Source of the DNA: Burkholderiales bacterium
Lineage (GTDB): Bacteria; Pseudomonadota; Gammaproteobacteria; Burkholderiales; Casimicrobiaceae
Reading direction: 5' to 3'
Assembly: GCA_031283405.1 (NCBI GenBank)
Contig: JAITBX010000119.1
Location: forward strand, 1 to 21,337
DNA length: 21,337 bases
In this document: in pieces, positions 1 through 6,408 of the stretch
How positions within the stretch are numbered: position 1 is the first letter of the stretch
Layout of the letters: each line of letters starts with the position of its first letter
Program-made: the position numbers and the translations under genes
Notes under the pieces: model-generated
What the model was told of the DNA's origin: nothing
Database searches by the model: none
The model's input: the letters and a program-made list of their open reading frames with translations, nothing else

Positions 1-26
1 TTTTTTTTTTTATTTCCTTATTGCAG

Positions 27-1376
27 TCATTGCAGCACGACCTCGTCGAACACGAGCTCTTCCGGAAGCATCTCCCGCTGAAGATACCCTGTGCGCTGCA
101 TGAAGGCAACAAACTCCGCCAGACCGCGCACCTCGCTGCCGTAGGCGGAGCCTTCGGCCTGCATTTCGGCCAGCAATTCTTCGCTGATCCGGCTTTTGTC
201 GAACGCAAAATTTTCATACTCTTGAGTGTCGGCCATGCGCCCGACGCGATCGTGTTCCTTGACGAGTTGATAGCAAGCGCGCACACGCGTAGCGTCCACA
301 TTTTTCTGCGGCGCGAAACGATCCTTGATGACTTTGAACACGGCATCGTAGGAGGGCAGCAGGAACACCAGCATCACCATGCCGCGCGCGCCGGGCGCGA
401 TGATGAATTGATCGTCCGTTTCTTCCAGATGGTGCAGGTATTCGCGGTAATACTCGGTCTTGCTATGCTTCTGACAACCGATCGCGGTGTACAGTTCGGA
501 TGTGGTTTTGTGCGGCAGAATTTCGCGCAACCATTCAACCGTAGCGGCGGGCAGCGGCGCATAGACCATGAAATAGGCGCGGTTGAATCCGAAGACGATG
601 CTGGCGTCGCTGAATTCGGTGAGGCAGGCATCGACGAACAATTCGCCGGAATCGCTGCGGCTGATCGGTAACAGAAACGGATAGACGCCATCGGGCAGAC
701 GCAACTTGCCGACGATCCAGGCCGATTTGTTGCGGTAAAAAACTTCGTTGTAAATTTCGAGCACGCCTTTTTTCAAAGCGTCCTGACCGAAGCGGCGATC
801 GAGCGCGGCGGTGATGTCGGCGATGTCGCGCGGCAAATCTTCCCACGGCAGACGCAACGGCGAGTTGCGCAGAATCACGCGCAAGCGTTCTTCGACGCCG
901 GCGGACAGCGGAAAGTTGATCGAAATGGGGCGCGGCAATTCGCGGCGGCGGCGTTCGGGTTGCGAACTGAACACGAACATTTTGTCCGGCGCCAGATCGC
1001 GGTGCGAAAACAAACGGCAATACACCGAATTGAAAAAACTTTCGGCGATTTCGAATCGCGGATAATGCGGCAGCAGCGTGGTGTAGTAATCTTTGACGCG
1101 CGAAAAAAAACCGGCATCGTGGCACAACTCACCAGCCATGCGCCGGATCAATTCCACCGACAGTTCGACATGGTGATCGTACAAGTGCATCCGTTGTTTC
1201 AGCGCATCCTGAACAGCGTGCCAAGCGGCGTCTTCAAAACGTTGTTGCGCGCCGGAGGTGATTTCGAGAAAGCGGCCATATTGCGCGTCGAAACCTTGCA
1301 AGATGGTGTGCGCGACCAGCGTTTCCAGTTGGGCGGAAGCGGTGGCGGCAGAAGGAGGGGCAACGGGATTGTTCAT
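27..1376 (-). CDS. aceK: Isocitrate dehydrogenase kinase/phosphatase, C-terminally truncated
   Basis: AceK phosphorylates isocitrate dehydrogenase, switching it off so isocitrate enters the glyoxylate shunt, and also dephosphorylates it. The 449-residue product matches the family from its start: TILQGFDAQYGRFLEITSGA (25-44), HLYDHH (64-69), FEIAESFFNSVYCRLF (108-123), the nucleotide-binding stretch APGARGMVMLVF (328-339), the lysine-containing FKVIKDRFAPQK (347-358), and YQLVKEHDRVGRMADTQ (369-385). Recognisable similarity stops near residue 407. A short unrelated acidic tail follows to the stop. Family members are about 570-600 residues; the part carrying the kinase catalytic loop (family motif FPGDMLFKNFG) and the metal-binding DYDE is absent. 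I checked the other two minus-strand frames around the break and saw no displaced remainder. It is the third gene after aceB and aceA, 267 bases downstream of aceA. No strong ribosome site precedes the ATG. The identity is secure; whether the product is active is open, and kinase activity looks unlikely. Confidence 0.9.
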   Translation of the reverse strand: MNNPVAPPSAATASAQLETLVAHTILQGFDAQYGRFLEITSGAQQRFEDAAWHAVQDALKQRMHLYDHHVELSVELIRRMAGELCHDAGFFSRVKDYYTTLLPHYPRFEIAESFFNSVYCRLFSHRDLAPDKMFVFSSQPERRRRELPRPISINFPLSAGVEERLRVILRNSPLRLPWEDLPRDIADITAALDRRFGQDALKKGVLEIYNEVFYRNKSAWIVGKLRLPDGVYPFLLPISRSDSGELFVDACLTEFSDASIVFGFNRAYFMVYAPLPAATVEWLREILPHKTTSELYTAIGCQKHSKTEYYREYLHHLEETDDQFIIAPGARGMVMLVFLLPSYDAVFKVIKDRFAPQKNVDATRVRACYQLVKEHDRVGRMADTQEYENFAFDKSRISEELLAEMQAEGSAYGSEVRGLAEFVAFMQRTGYLQREMLPEELVFDEVVLQ

Positions 1377-1443
1377 GATCTGCGTTCAGAGCTAAAACGT
1401 TGACGCTTCCGAGGCGCAATTCGTGATTTTATTCTTTGTCCCC

Positions 1444-1520
1444 ACTGCCCCCATCCCAACCTTCCCCCAGAGGGGGAAGGCGCCACATTCCCTCTCCCTT
1501 TGGGGGGGGATGGGGGCAGT
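1444..1520. repeat. Nested inverted repeats in the aceA-aceK gap
   Basis: A perfect 14-base inverted repeat has arms at 1444-1457 (ACTGCCCCCATCCC) and 1507-1520. Inside it lies a perfect 9-bp hairpin, CCTTCCCCC-AGA-GGGGGAAGG (1460-1480). The plus strand also has G-runs at 1472-1476, 1502-1509 and 1512-1516. The repeat sits between the aceA stop and the aceK start. No T-run follows in the direction of transcription, so it does not look like a simple terminator. It resembles dispersed chromosomal repeats; a 16-base piece recurs at 11790-11805. E. coli also carries stem-loop (REP-type) sequence between aceA and aceK, linked to lower aceK expression, and a similar role here is an inference. Confidence 0.8.
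1453..1468 (+). repeat. 16-base dispersed repeat, copy 1
   Basis: ATCCCAACCTTCCCCC occurs here and again, identically and on the same strand, at 11790-11805, also in intergenic sequence. It is part of the nested inverted repeat in the aceA-aceK gap. It probably belongs to a genome-wide repeat family, but only two copies can be seen here. Confidence 0.6.
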
Positions 1521-1580
1521 AGCGCAAGAATGTTCACGATTAAATCAAAATCGCTCCAGAATGCAGCCACTTTCACACTA

Positions 1581-1612
1581 CTTCCCGTCCCCGCGCAGGC
1601 GAGGACGGGAAG
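1581..1612. repeat. Strong hairpin just downstream of aceA
   Basis: A perfect 10-bp stem, CTTCCCGTCC (1581-1590) paired with 1603-1612, encloses a 12-base loop. It begins 31 bases after the aceA stop codon in the direction of aceA transcription. There is no following T-run, so intrinsic termination is not well supported. A partial attenuator, or a 3' stabiliser of the aceBA message that lowers aceK output, is plausible. Confidence 0.6.
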
Positions 1613-1643
1613 GTGCAAAGGTTTCGCAAGAAACGCGCTTCGA

Positions 1644-2957
1644 TCAGTGGAATTGTTCTTCTTCGGTCGAGCCGGTCAGCGCCTTGACGCTGGAAGTGCC
1701 GCCTTGAATCACGGTGGTCACATCGTCGAAGTAACCGGCGCCGACTTCCTGCTGATGCGATACGAAGGTATAACCTTCTTCGCGCGCTTTGAACTCCGGC
1801 TCTTGCACCATGTTGACGTAGTGCTTCATGCCTTCGCCGCGCGCGTAAGCGTGGGCAAATTCAAAGGTACGATACCAGTTGACGTGGATACCGGCCAGCG
1901 TGATGAACTGATACTTGTAACCCATCGCGGCCAATTCGTCCTGGAACTTGGCGATGGTTTTGTCGTCGAGATTCTTCTTCCAGTTGAACGACGGCGAGCA
2001 GTTGTACGACAGCAATTTGGTCGGATGCTTGGCGAGCACGGCTTGCGCAAATTCACGCGCAAAGCCGAGATCGGGCGTGCCGGTTTCGCACCACACCAAG
2101 TCGGCGTAAGGCGCGTAAGCGACGCCGCGGCTGATCGCTTGTTCCAAACCGTTCTTGACGCGGTAGAACCCTTCTTGCGTGCGTTCGCCGGTGAGGAAAG
2201 GTTTGTCGTTGGCGTCATGGTCGCTGGTCAAGAGATTGGCGGCTTCGGCGTCGGTGCGCGCCAGCACGATGGTCGGCACGCCGCACACGTCCGCCGCAAA
2301 ACGCGCGGCGATCAATTTCTCGATGGCCTCCTGCGTCGGTACCAACACTTTGCCTCCCATGTGGCCGCACTTCTTGACGGCGGCGAGCTGGTCTTCAAAG
2401 TGAACGCCCGACGCGCCCGCGCCGATCATGTTCTTCATCAATTCAAAAGCGTTCAGCACGCCGCCGAAACCGGCTTCGGCGTCAGCGATGATCGGCAGGA
2501 AATAATCGATGAACCCTTTGTCGCCGGGGCCGACGCCACGGCTCCATTGAATTTCATCGGCGCGCTTGAAGGTGTTGTTGATGCGACGCACCATCGTCGG
2601 TACTGAGTCGTAAGCATACAACGACTGATCGGGGTACATGGTTTCGGACGTGTTGCCGTCGGCGGCGACTTGCCAGCCCGACAGATACACCGCTTCCAAA
2701 CCGGCCTTCGCTTGCTGCATGGCCTGACCGGCGGTGATGGCGCCGAAAGCGTTGACGTAGCCTTTCTTGGCGCCGCCGTGAATCAGCGCCCACAGCCTTT
2801 CGGCGCCACGCTTGGCCAGCGTGTAATCCAGCGCGACGCTGCCGCGCAACCGCACCACGTCGGCGGCGGTGTAGCCGCGCTTGACGTTTTTCCAGCGCGG
2901 ATTGGTGGCCCAGTCTTTTTCCAGCGCCTGGATTTGTTCGTTACGGGACTGCGACAT
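1644..2957 (-). CDS. aceA: Isocitrate lyase
   Basis: Isocitrate lyase splits isocitrate into glyoxylate and succinate, the first step of the glyoxylate shunt. The product is 437 residues, the size of the E. coli-type enzyme. The catalytic signature KKCGH is at 195-199, with Cys197 the expected active-site cysteine. The metal and substrate motifs IADAEAGFGG (157-166) and VHFEDQ (185-190) are intact, as is SGWQVAADGN (93-102). The ATG is preceded by a good ribosome site, AAGGAG, 7 bases upstream (complement of 2965-2970). The gene lies 49 bases after aceB and surely shares its transcript. Strong hairpins follow the stop and separate it from aceK, so aceA and aceK expression may differ. Confidence 0.98.
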   Translation of the reverse strand: MSQSRNEQIQALEKDWATNPRWKNVKRGYTAADVVRLRGSVALDYTLAKRGAERLWALIHGGAKKGYVNAFGAITAGQAMQQAKAGLEAVYLSGWQVAADGNTSETMYPDQSLYAYDSVPTMVRRINNTFKRADEIQWSRGVGPGDKGFIDYFLPIIADAEAGFGGVLNAFELMKNMIGAGASGVHFEDQLAAVKKCGHMGGKVLVPTQEAIEKLIAARFAADVCGVPTIVLARTDAEAANLLTSDHDANDKPFLTGERTQEGFYRVKNGLEQAISRGVAYAPYADLVWCETGTPDLGFAREFAQAVLAKHPTKLLSYNCSPSFNWKKNLDDKTIAKFQDELAAMGYKYQFITLAGIHVNWYRTFEFAHAYARGEGMKHYVNMVQEPEFKAREEGYTFVSHQQEVGAGYFDDVTTVIQGGTSSVKALTGSTEEEQFH

Positions 2958-2964
2958 AGTGATG

Positions 2965-2970
2965 CTCCTT
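2965..2970 (-). promoter_or_regulatory. Ribosome binding site of aceA
   Basis: AAGGAG lies seven bases before the aceA ATG and fixes the start. The surrounding sequence CAATAAGGAG is echoed before gcvH and gcvT and after the aceK stop. Confidence 0.75.
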
Positions 2971-3006
2971 ATTGTAAAAGTCAGATGTTAAGGTAAAAAT
3001 AAAAAA

Positions 3007-4605
3007 TCAAGCCAAAAGTTCATAACCGGGCAACGTCAGGAAGTCGATCAACTCATCCTGCGTGGTGATGCGGTGCAACAAAGCAGTGGCTTCGGTAAAG
3101 CGGCCGCTGCAAAAACGATCATCGCCCAATTCACGGCGAACAACCGCGGCTTCTTCCGCCAGCATCTTCTCGAACAGCGCCGGAGTGACTTGTTCGCCGT
3201 TGTCGAGCGTTTTGCGGTGGCGGATCCATTGCCAGATCGACGTGCGCGAAATTTCGGCAGTGGCGGCGTCCTCCATCAAGCCGTAAATCGGGACGCAACC
3301 GGTACCGGAAATCCACGCTTCGAGATATTGTAACGCGACGCGGATGTTGGCGCGCATTCCGGCGTCAGTGCGGTCGCCGGCGCAGGGCTCCAGCAGCATG
3401 GCGGCGGTCGTCGGCGGATCGTTTTCGCGCAGTACATGGAGTTGGTTACGGTGTTCGCCGAAGCATCTCTCGAACACCGGCATGACGACATCGGCCAGAC
3501 CCGGATGCGCGATCCAGGTGCCGTCATGGCCGTTGCCGGCTTCCCGTTCCTTGTCGGCGCGAACCTTGTCATTCACCCAAGCGTTGCGCTCGGCATCCTT
3601 GCTCGGAATGAACGCCGCCATGCCGCCCATCGCAAACGCGCCGCGACGGTGACAGGTTTTGATGAGCAGCTTCGAGAAAGCGCTCAGGAACGGCTTTTCC
3701 ATCGTGACGACTTGGCGATCGGGCAACACGCGGTCGGGATAATTCTTCAGCGTTTTGATGTAGCTGAAAATGTAATCCCAGCGACCGGCATTCAGCCCGA
3801 CGATGTGATCGCGCAGGGAATGCAGAATTTCGTTCATCTGAAAAACGGCAGGCAGCGTTTCGATCAGGATCGTCGCTTTGATCGTGCCGCGCGGCAGACC
3901 GTAGCGATCTTCGGCGAAGCTGAACACCTCGCCCCACCAGCCCGATTCTTTGTACGACTGCGTTTTCGGCAGATAGAAATAGGGGCCGCTGCCCTTGTCG
4001 AGAAGTTTGCGATGATTGTGATGAAAATACATCGCAAAATCGAACAGCCCGCTCGGAATCGGCTTGCCTTGCCACAGCACATGTTTTTCCGACAGATGGT
4101 GACCGCGCACGCGGCACATCAGCACAGCCGGCTTTTCTTTCAGCGCGTACTGTTTTCCGCTCGCGGGGTCGGTGAAAGCGATGGTGCCGTTGACTGCATC
4201 GCGCAGATTCACCTGCCCTTCAATCACCTTGTCCCAGGCGGGCGCCAGAGAATCCTCGAAATCCGCCATGAAAACCTTGACGTTGGCGTTCAGCGCGTTG
4301 ATAACCATCTTGCGGTCGGTCGGGCCGGTGATCTCGACGCGGCGATCCATCAGGTCGGTCGGAATGCCGCGAATTTTCCAATCGCCGTCACGAATGGCTG
4401 CAGTGTCAGGCAGAAAATCCGGCAGGTTGCCTTCATCAATCTTCGCTTGCACGACGCGCCGCGCCGCCAGCAGCGCATCGCGCGCCGGCGTAAAACGTTG
4501 CACCAGCTCCCCCAAAAACGCCATCGCGTCGTTGGTCAAAATTTCTTTTTCGGCGCTGCTCCGAATGGGCGCGGCCAAAGTCAAGCCTATATCTTGCGAC
4601 ATCAT
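3007..4605 (-). CDS. aceB: Malate synthase A
   Basis: Malate synthase condenses glyoxylate with acetyl-CoA to malate, completing the glyoxylate shunt opened by AceA. The product is 532 residues, typical of the short A form. The family signature RDHIVGLNAGRWDYIF is at 265-280. VFMADFEDSLAPAW (111-124) and the acidic active-site segment YGLMEDAATAEISR (441-454), whose Asp446 is the likely catalytic base, are also present. Two adjacent ATG codons lie at the start (4603-4605 and 4600-4602). The ribosome site AAAGGAGA sits 4 or 7 bases upstream, so the second ATG may be the real one, giving 531 residues. It is the first gene of the aceB-aceA-aceK operon. A perfect 7-bp inverted repeat lies just upstream in the leader. 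Confidence 0.98.
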   Translation of the reverse strand: MMSQDIGLTLAAPIRSSAEKEILTNDAMAFLGELVQRFTPARDALLAARRVVQAKIDEGNLPDFLPDTAAIRDGDWKIRGIPTDLMDRRVEITGPTDRKMVINALNANVKVFMADFEDSLAPAWDKVIEGQVNLRDAVNGTIAFTDPASGKQYALKEKPAVLMCRVRGHHLSEKHVLWQGKPIPSGLFDFAMYFHHNHRKLLDKGSGPYFYLPKTQSYKESGWWGEVFSFAEDRYGLPRGTIKATILIETLPAVFQMNEILHSLRDHIVGLNAGRWDYIFSYIKTLKNYPDRVLPDRQVVTMEKPFLSAFSKLLIKTCHRRGAFAMGGMAAFIPSKDAERNAWVNDKVRADKEREAGNGHDGTWIAHPGLADVVMPVFERCFGEHRNQLHVLRENDPPTTAAMLLEPCAGDRTDAGMRANIRVALQYLEAWISGTGCVPIYGLMEDAATAEISRTSIWQWIRHRKTLDNGEQVTPALFEKMLAEEAAVVRRELGDDRFCSGRFTEATALLHRITTQDELIDFLTLPGYELLA

Positions 4606-4624
4606 TTCTCTCCTTTAACAAGGC

Positions 4625-4641
4625 GTTCGCCGGCGGCGAAC
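4625..4641. promoter_or_regulatory. Inverted repeat in the aceB leader
   Basis: GTTCGCC-GGC-GGCGAAC is a perfect 7-bp inverted repeat with a 3-base centre. It ends about 7 bases upstream of the AAAGGAGA ribosome site of aceB. It could be an operator or a leader hairpin. No T-run follows, so it is not an intrinsic terminator, and no bound regulator can be named from sequence. Confidence 0.4.
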
Positions 4642-4828
4642 ACGGGTTTCAGATAAAACAGCTCAAGCCGGGATTCGAGATAAAAACCCCCAAGCTCTGC
4701 AGAATGACGCAGGGTCGCGTGATAGAGGGGTCCCTTGTGGGGAGACGAGGCAACGGCAAGCGCGGATATGCCAACCCCGACCTATAATCATAAAGCAAAT
4801 ACAGCAAAGAAAAAACCCTGTTGAGAGA

Positions 4829-4927
4829 ATGTCAAAGCAAAAACCAAAGCTCAAACCGGAGAAGGCGGAAGAAATGTTACTGCTATGGCGGCGTAATGGT
4901 TTTGCCGTTGGGGGAGGCGTTTTCTAA
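4829..4927 (+). CDS. Possible 32-residue peptide, doubtful
   Basis: An ATG ORF reads MSKQKPKLKPEKAEEMLLLW and continues for 12 residues to a TAA. It has a lysine-rich start, a weak purine-rich GAGAGA just before the ATG, and a TATAAT 40 bases upstream. I recognise no family. It may be a degenerate gene start, a small protein, or chance. Confidence 0.15.
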   Translation: MSKQKPKLKPEKAEEMLLLWRRNGFAVGGGVF

Positions 4928-4975
4928 ATAGAACACGGCCAAGAAAATCGCGCCTGGGGAGCGTGTCATCATAGC

Positions 4976-5012
4976 CTATGGCGAAGCCATAGATGAAATG
5001 CGCCTTTGGCGC
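4976..5012. repeat. Two small hairpins downstream of trmB
   Basis: CTATGGC-GAA-GCCATAG (4976-4992) and GCGCC-TTT-GGCGC (5000-5012) are perfect 7-bp and 5-bp stems, each with a 3-base loop, separated by 7 bases. They begin 58 bases after the trmB stop in the direction of transcription. Neither is followed by a T-run, so they may be a repeat unit or a processing site rather than a classical terminator. Confidence 0.5.
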
Positions 5013-5070
5013 TGAAATGCTTGCCAATCAATTCCAAATTAAATCAGCGTATCCCTAAACCAAAACTGTC

Positions 5071-5754
5071 CTAAACCCGAACAAAAACGAGGTCGAAAAC
5101 CTCGTGCCCCAAACGCAAACCGCGCGTCTCGAATTTCGTTTGCGGTCGCGTAGCGGGGCGAGGCGTGAAGCGGGCGGCGGTGTTTTTCAGCAGCGGTTCG
5201 GCGCTCAGCGTCGCCAACACTTCTTCGGCGTATTCCGCCCAGTCGGTGGCGATGTGCAGAGTGCCGCCGAGCGACAAGCGCAAGGCCAGTACGTGAATGA
5301 ACGGCGCTTGTAGCAAGCGGCGCTTGTGATGCCGTTTCTTCGGCCACGGGTCGGAAAAAAAAACATGAATGCCGGCCAGCGACGAGGCGGCGATCATGTG
5401 CTCCACCACCTCAACAGCGTCGTGCTGAATGATGCGCAAGTTTGTCAACTGCGCGGCCTTTTGCAAAAGACTGCCGACGCCGGGGCTGTGCACTTCAATC
5501 GCAATGAAGTTCTGTTCGGGGTGCGCGGTGGCGATGTGCGCGGTCGTCTCGCCCATGCCGGAACCGATTTCGAGAACGGTGGGCGAGTGACCCAAACCCG
5601 GGCGATCAAACACCGTATTAAAATCCAGCAAAGATTTTTGGAACGGCAAACAAAAGCGCGCGCCTAGCGTTTCAATCGCCTGCTGTTGCCCCGGCGTGAT
5701 TCGCCCTTGACGAAGAACATAGCTGCGAATCGGGCGAGGAATGTTATCGGACAT
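5071..5754 (-). CDS. trmB: tRNA (guanine-N7-)-methyltransferase
   Basis: TrmB methylates guanine 46 in the variable loop of many tRNAs, using S-adenosylmethionine. The 227-residue product has the SAM-binding loop LEIGSGMGETT (61-71), the acidic IEVHSPG (86-92), the hallmark FSDPWPKKRHHKRR (133-146), the TD dipeptide at 170-171, and the C-terminal RPQTKFETRGLRLGHEVFDL (203-222). Together these are diagnostic of the family. The ATG at 5752-5754 gives the usual N-terminus, although no clear ribosome site precedes it. It stands alone: the nearest upstream gene is 124 bases away across a repeat. Two hairpins lie downstream. Confidence 0.97.
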   Translation of the reverse strand: MSDNIPRPIRSYVLRQGRITPGQQQAIETLGARFCLPFQKSLLDFNTVFDRPGLGHSPTVLEIGSGMGETTAHIATAHPEQNFIAIEVHSPGVGSLLQKAAQLTNLRIIQHDAVEVVEHMIAASSLAGIHVFFSDPWPKKRHHKRRLLQAPFIHVLALRLSLGGTLHIATDWAEYAEEVLATLSAEPLLKNTAARFTPRPATRPQTKFETRGLRLGHEVFDLVFVRV

Positions 5755-5784
5755 GAGTTGATTCAGATGGTTATATTTCTGGCT

Positions 5785-5823
5785 CCCCTCTCCCTGCGTG
5801 GGAGATGGATAAGGGTGAAGGGG
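5785..5823. repeat. Imperfect palindromic repeat upstream of trmB
   Basis: A 6-bp stem, TCTCCC-TGCGT-GGGAGA (5789-5805), sits within a longer C-rich/G-rich imperfect palindrome that runs from CCCC at 5785 to GGGG at 5823. It is similar in style to the hairpins of the aceA-aceK gap and lies between trmB and the membrane-protein gene. It is probably a dispersed chromosomal repeat. Confidence 0.5.
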
Positions 5824-5878
5824 TTATTCGCCGACAAATGAAGCAGCGCCTCGTTGTGATTCGTGTGCTCACCATCGC

Positions 5879-6250
5879 CTACGCTTGCCGATAAAGTACC
5901 AACAACATTCTAAGCAAGGCGAACGCATAAAAGAAAGCATAGGCGCAGAGAAATATTTTTGTTTGCAGATTTTTTCTAAACAAAACACCGAGCGGAATTT
6001 CCCTAAAGTCCACGATATTGTTTCTCTCGATAATTCTGTAATAAACTAAAAGCAGCGACCAAAGCAACAACAGTACAAGCAACCATATCGCTTCAACGCC
6101 GCAAAGCACAAGCAACCCTAACATCAAAGAAAGAAGTATTGTGACTACTCCCAAAGCGTTTATTTTTTGAATTTGCGCAAACCCCACCGGAAAATAGACA
6201 CTCATTCCGGCCAGAAAGATCAAGAGAGAAGAAAAATAAATGTTTTTCAT
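5879..6250 (-). CDS. Small membrane protein of unknown function
   Basis: I do not recognise this 123-residue protein. It begins MKNIYFSSLL at the ATG 6248-6250, preceded by AGGAGT 6 bases upstream. This start is preferred over an in-frame extension to 6553, because that extension runs through the repeat and into gcvP. The product is very hydrophobic with about four membrane segments, roughly residues 4-24, 33-51, 54-72 and 97-119. A charged loop (YYRIIERNNIVDFREI, 70-85) precedes the last segment. Base composition is much poorer in GC than the neighbours (47 of 120 bases at 5881-6000). The gene is an orphan between trmB and gcvP, with repeats on both sides, so it may have been acquired. Confidence 0.7.
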   Translation of the reverse strand: MKNIYFSSLLIFLAGMSVYFPVGFAQIQKINALGVVTILLSLMLGLLVLCGVEAIWLLVLLLLWSLLLVYYRIIERNNIVDFREIPLGVLFRKNLQTKIFLCAYAFFYAFALLRMLLVLYRQA

Positions 6251-6278
6251 ACAACTCCTAATAGCAAATTTTTGCCCT

Positions 6279-6294
6279 GCCGGGCGAGCCCGGC
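6279..6294. repeat. Short GC hairpin upstream of the membrane-protein gene
   Basis: GCCGGG-CGAG-CCCGGC is a perfect 6-bp stem with a 4-base loop. It lies about 30 bases upstream of the small membrane-protein ATG, in the 158-base gap after gcvP. It could be a stem at the end of the gcv transcript or part of the neighbouring repeat; no T-run follows closely. Confidence 0.35.
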
Positions 6295-6348
6295 GCGGTA
6301 GAGCAGAGAGTGAAGACATCACATTGAAAAAAGCAAGCGTTGCAATGT

Positions 6349-6387
6349 GCGGGCGACCACAGGTCGCCCCTACATTTGATTCCTGAT
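6349..6387 (-). repeat. Dispersed hairpin repeat, copy A
   Basis: Read on the minus strand, ATCAGGAATCAAATGTAGGG runs into a perfect 8-bp stem, GGGCGACC-TGT-GGTCGCCC (6351-6369). The same element occurs in the opposite orientation at 11658-11699 with one substitution outside the hairpin and a 6-base loop. This copy begins 21 bases after the gcvP stop. A further GATTCCTGA (6399-6407) repeats part of the unit directly beside the stop codon. Confidence 0.8.
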
Positions 6388-6408
6388 GCCCGATCCCTGA
6401 TTCCTGAA

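Larger units (their letters stand above)
4606..5070. other. 465-base gap between aceB and trmB
   Basis: This stretch holds the aceB leader with its ribosome site and hairpin, a TATAAT at 4783-4788 (plus strand) without a convincing -35 box, a weak 32-codon plus-strand ORF (4829-4927), and two short hairpins near 4976-5012 downstream of trmB. I see no convincing larger gene and no tRNA. Its composition is more AT-rich than the flanking genes. Confidence 0.6.

Noticed and set aside
1440..1620. CRISPR array or insertion-sequence ends between aceA and aceK
   Set aside because: The repeats are inverted hairpins of different sequence, without regular spacers, transposase or target duplication.
3436..4656. 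Long plus-strand ORF (406 codons) antisense to aceB
   Set aside because: It lies wholly over a well-matched malate synthase gene, shows no recognisable domain and has a composition typical of antisense frames in GC-rich genes.
4663..4854. 63-codon minus-strand ORF upstream of aceB
   Set aside because: It is Cys/Phe-rich with no family resemblance, no clear ribosome site, and it lies in AT-rich leader sequence.
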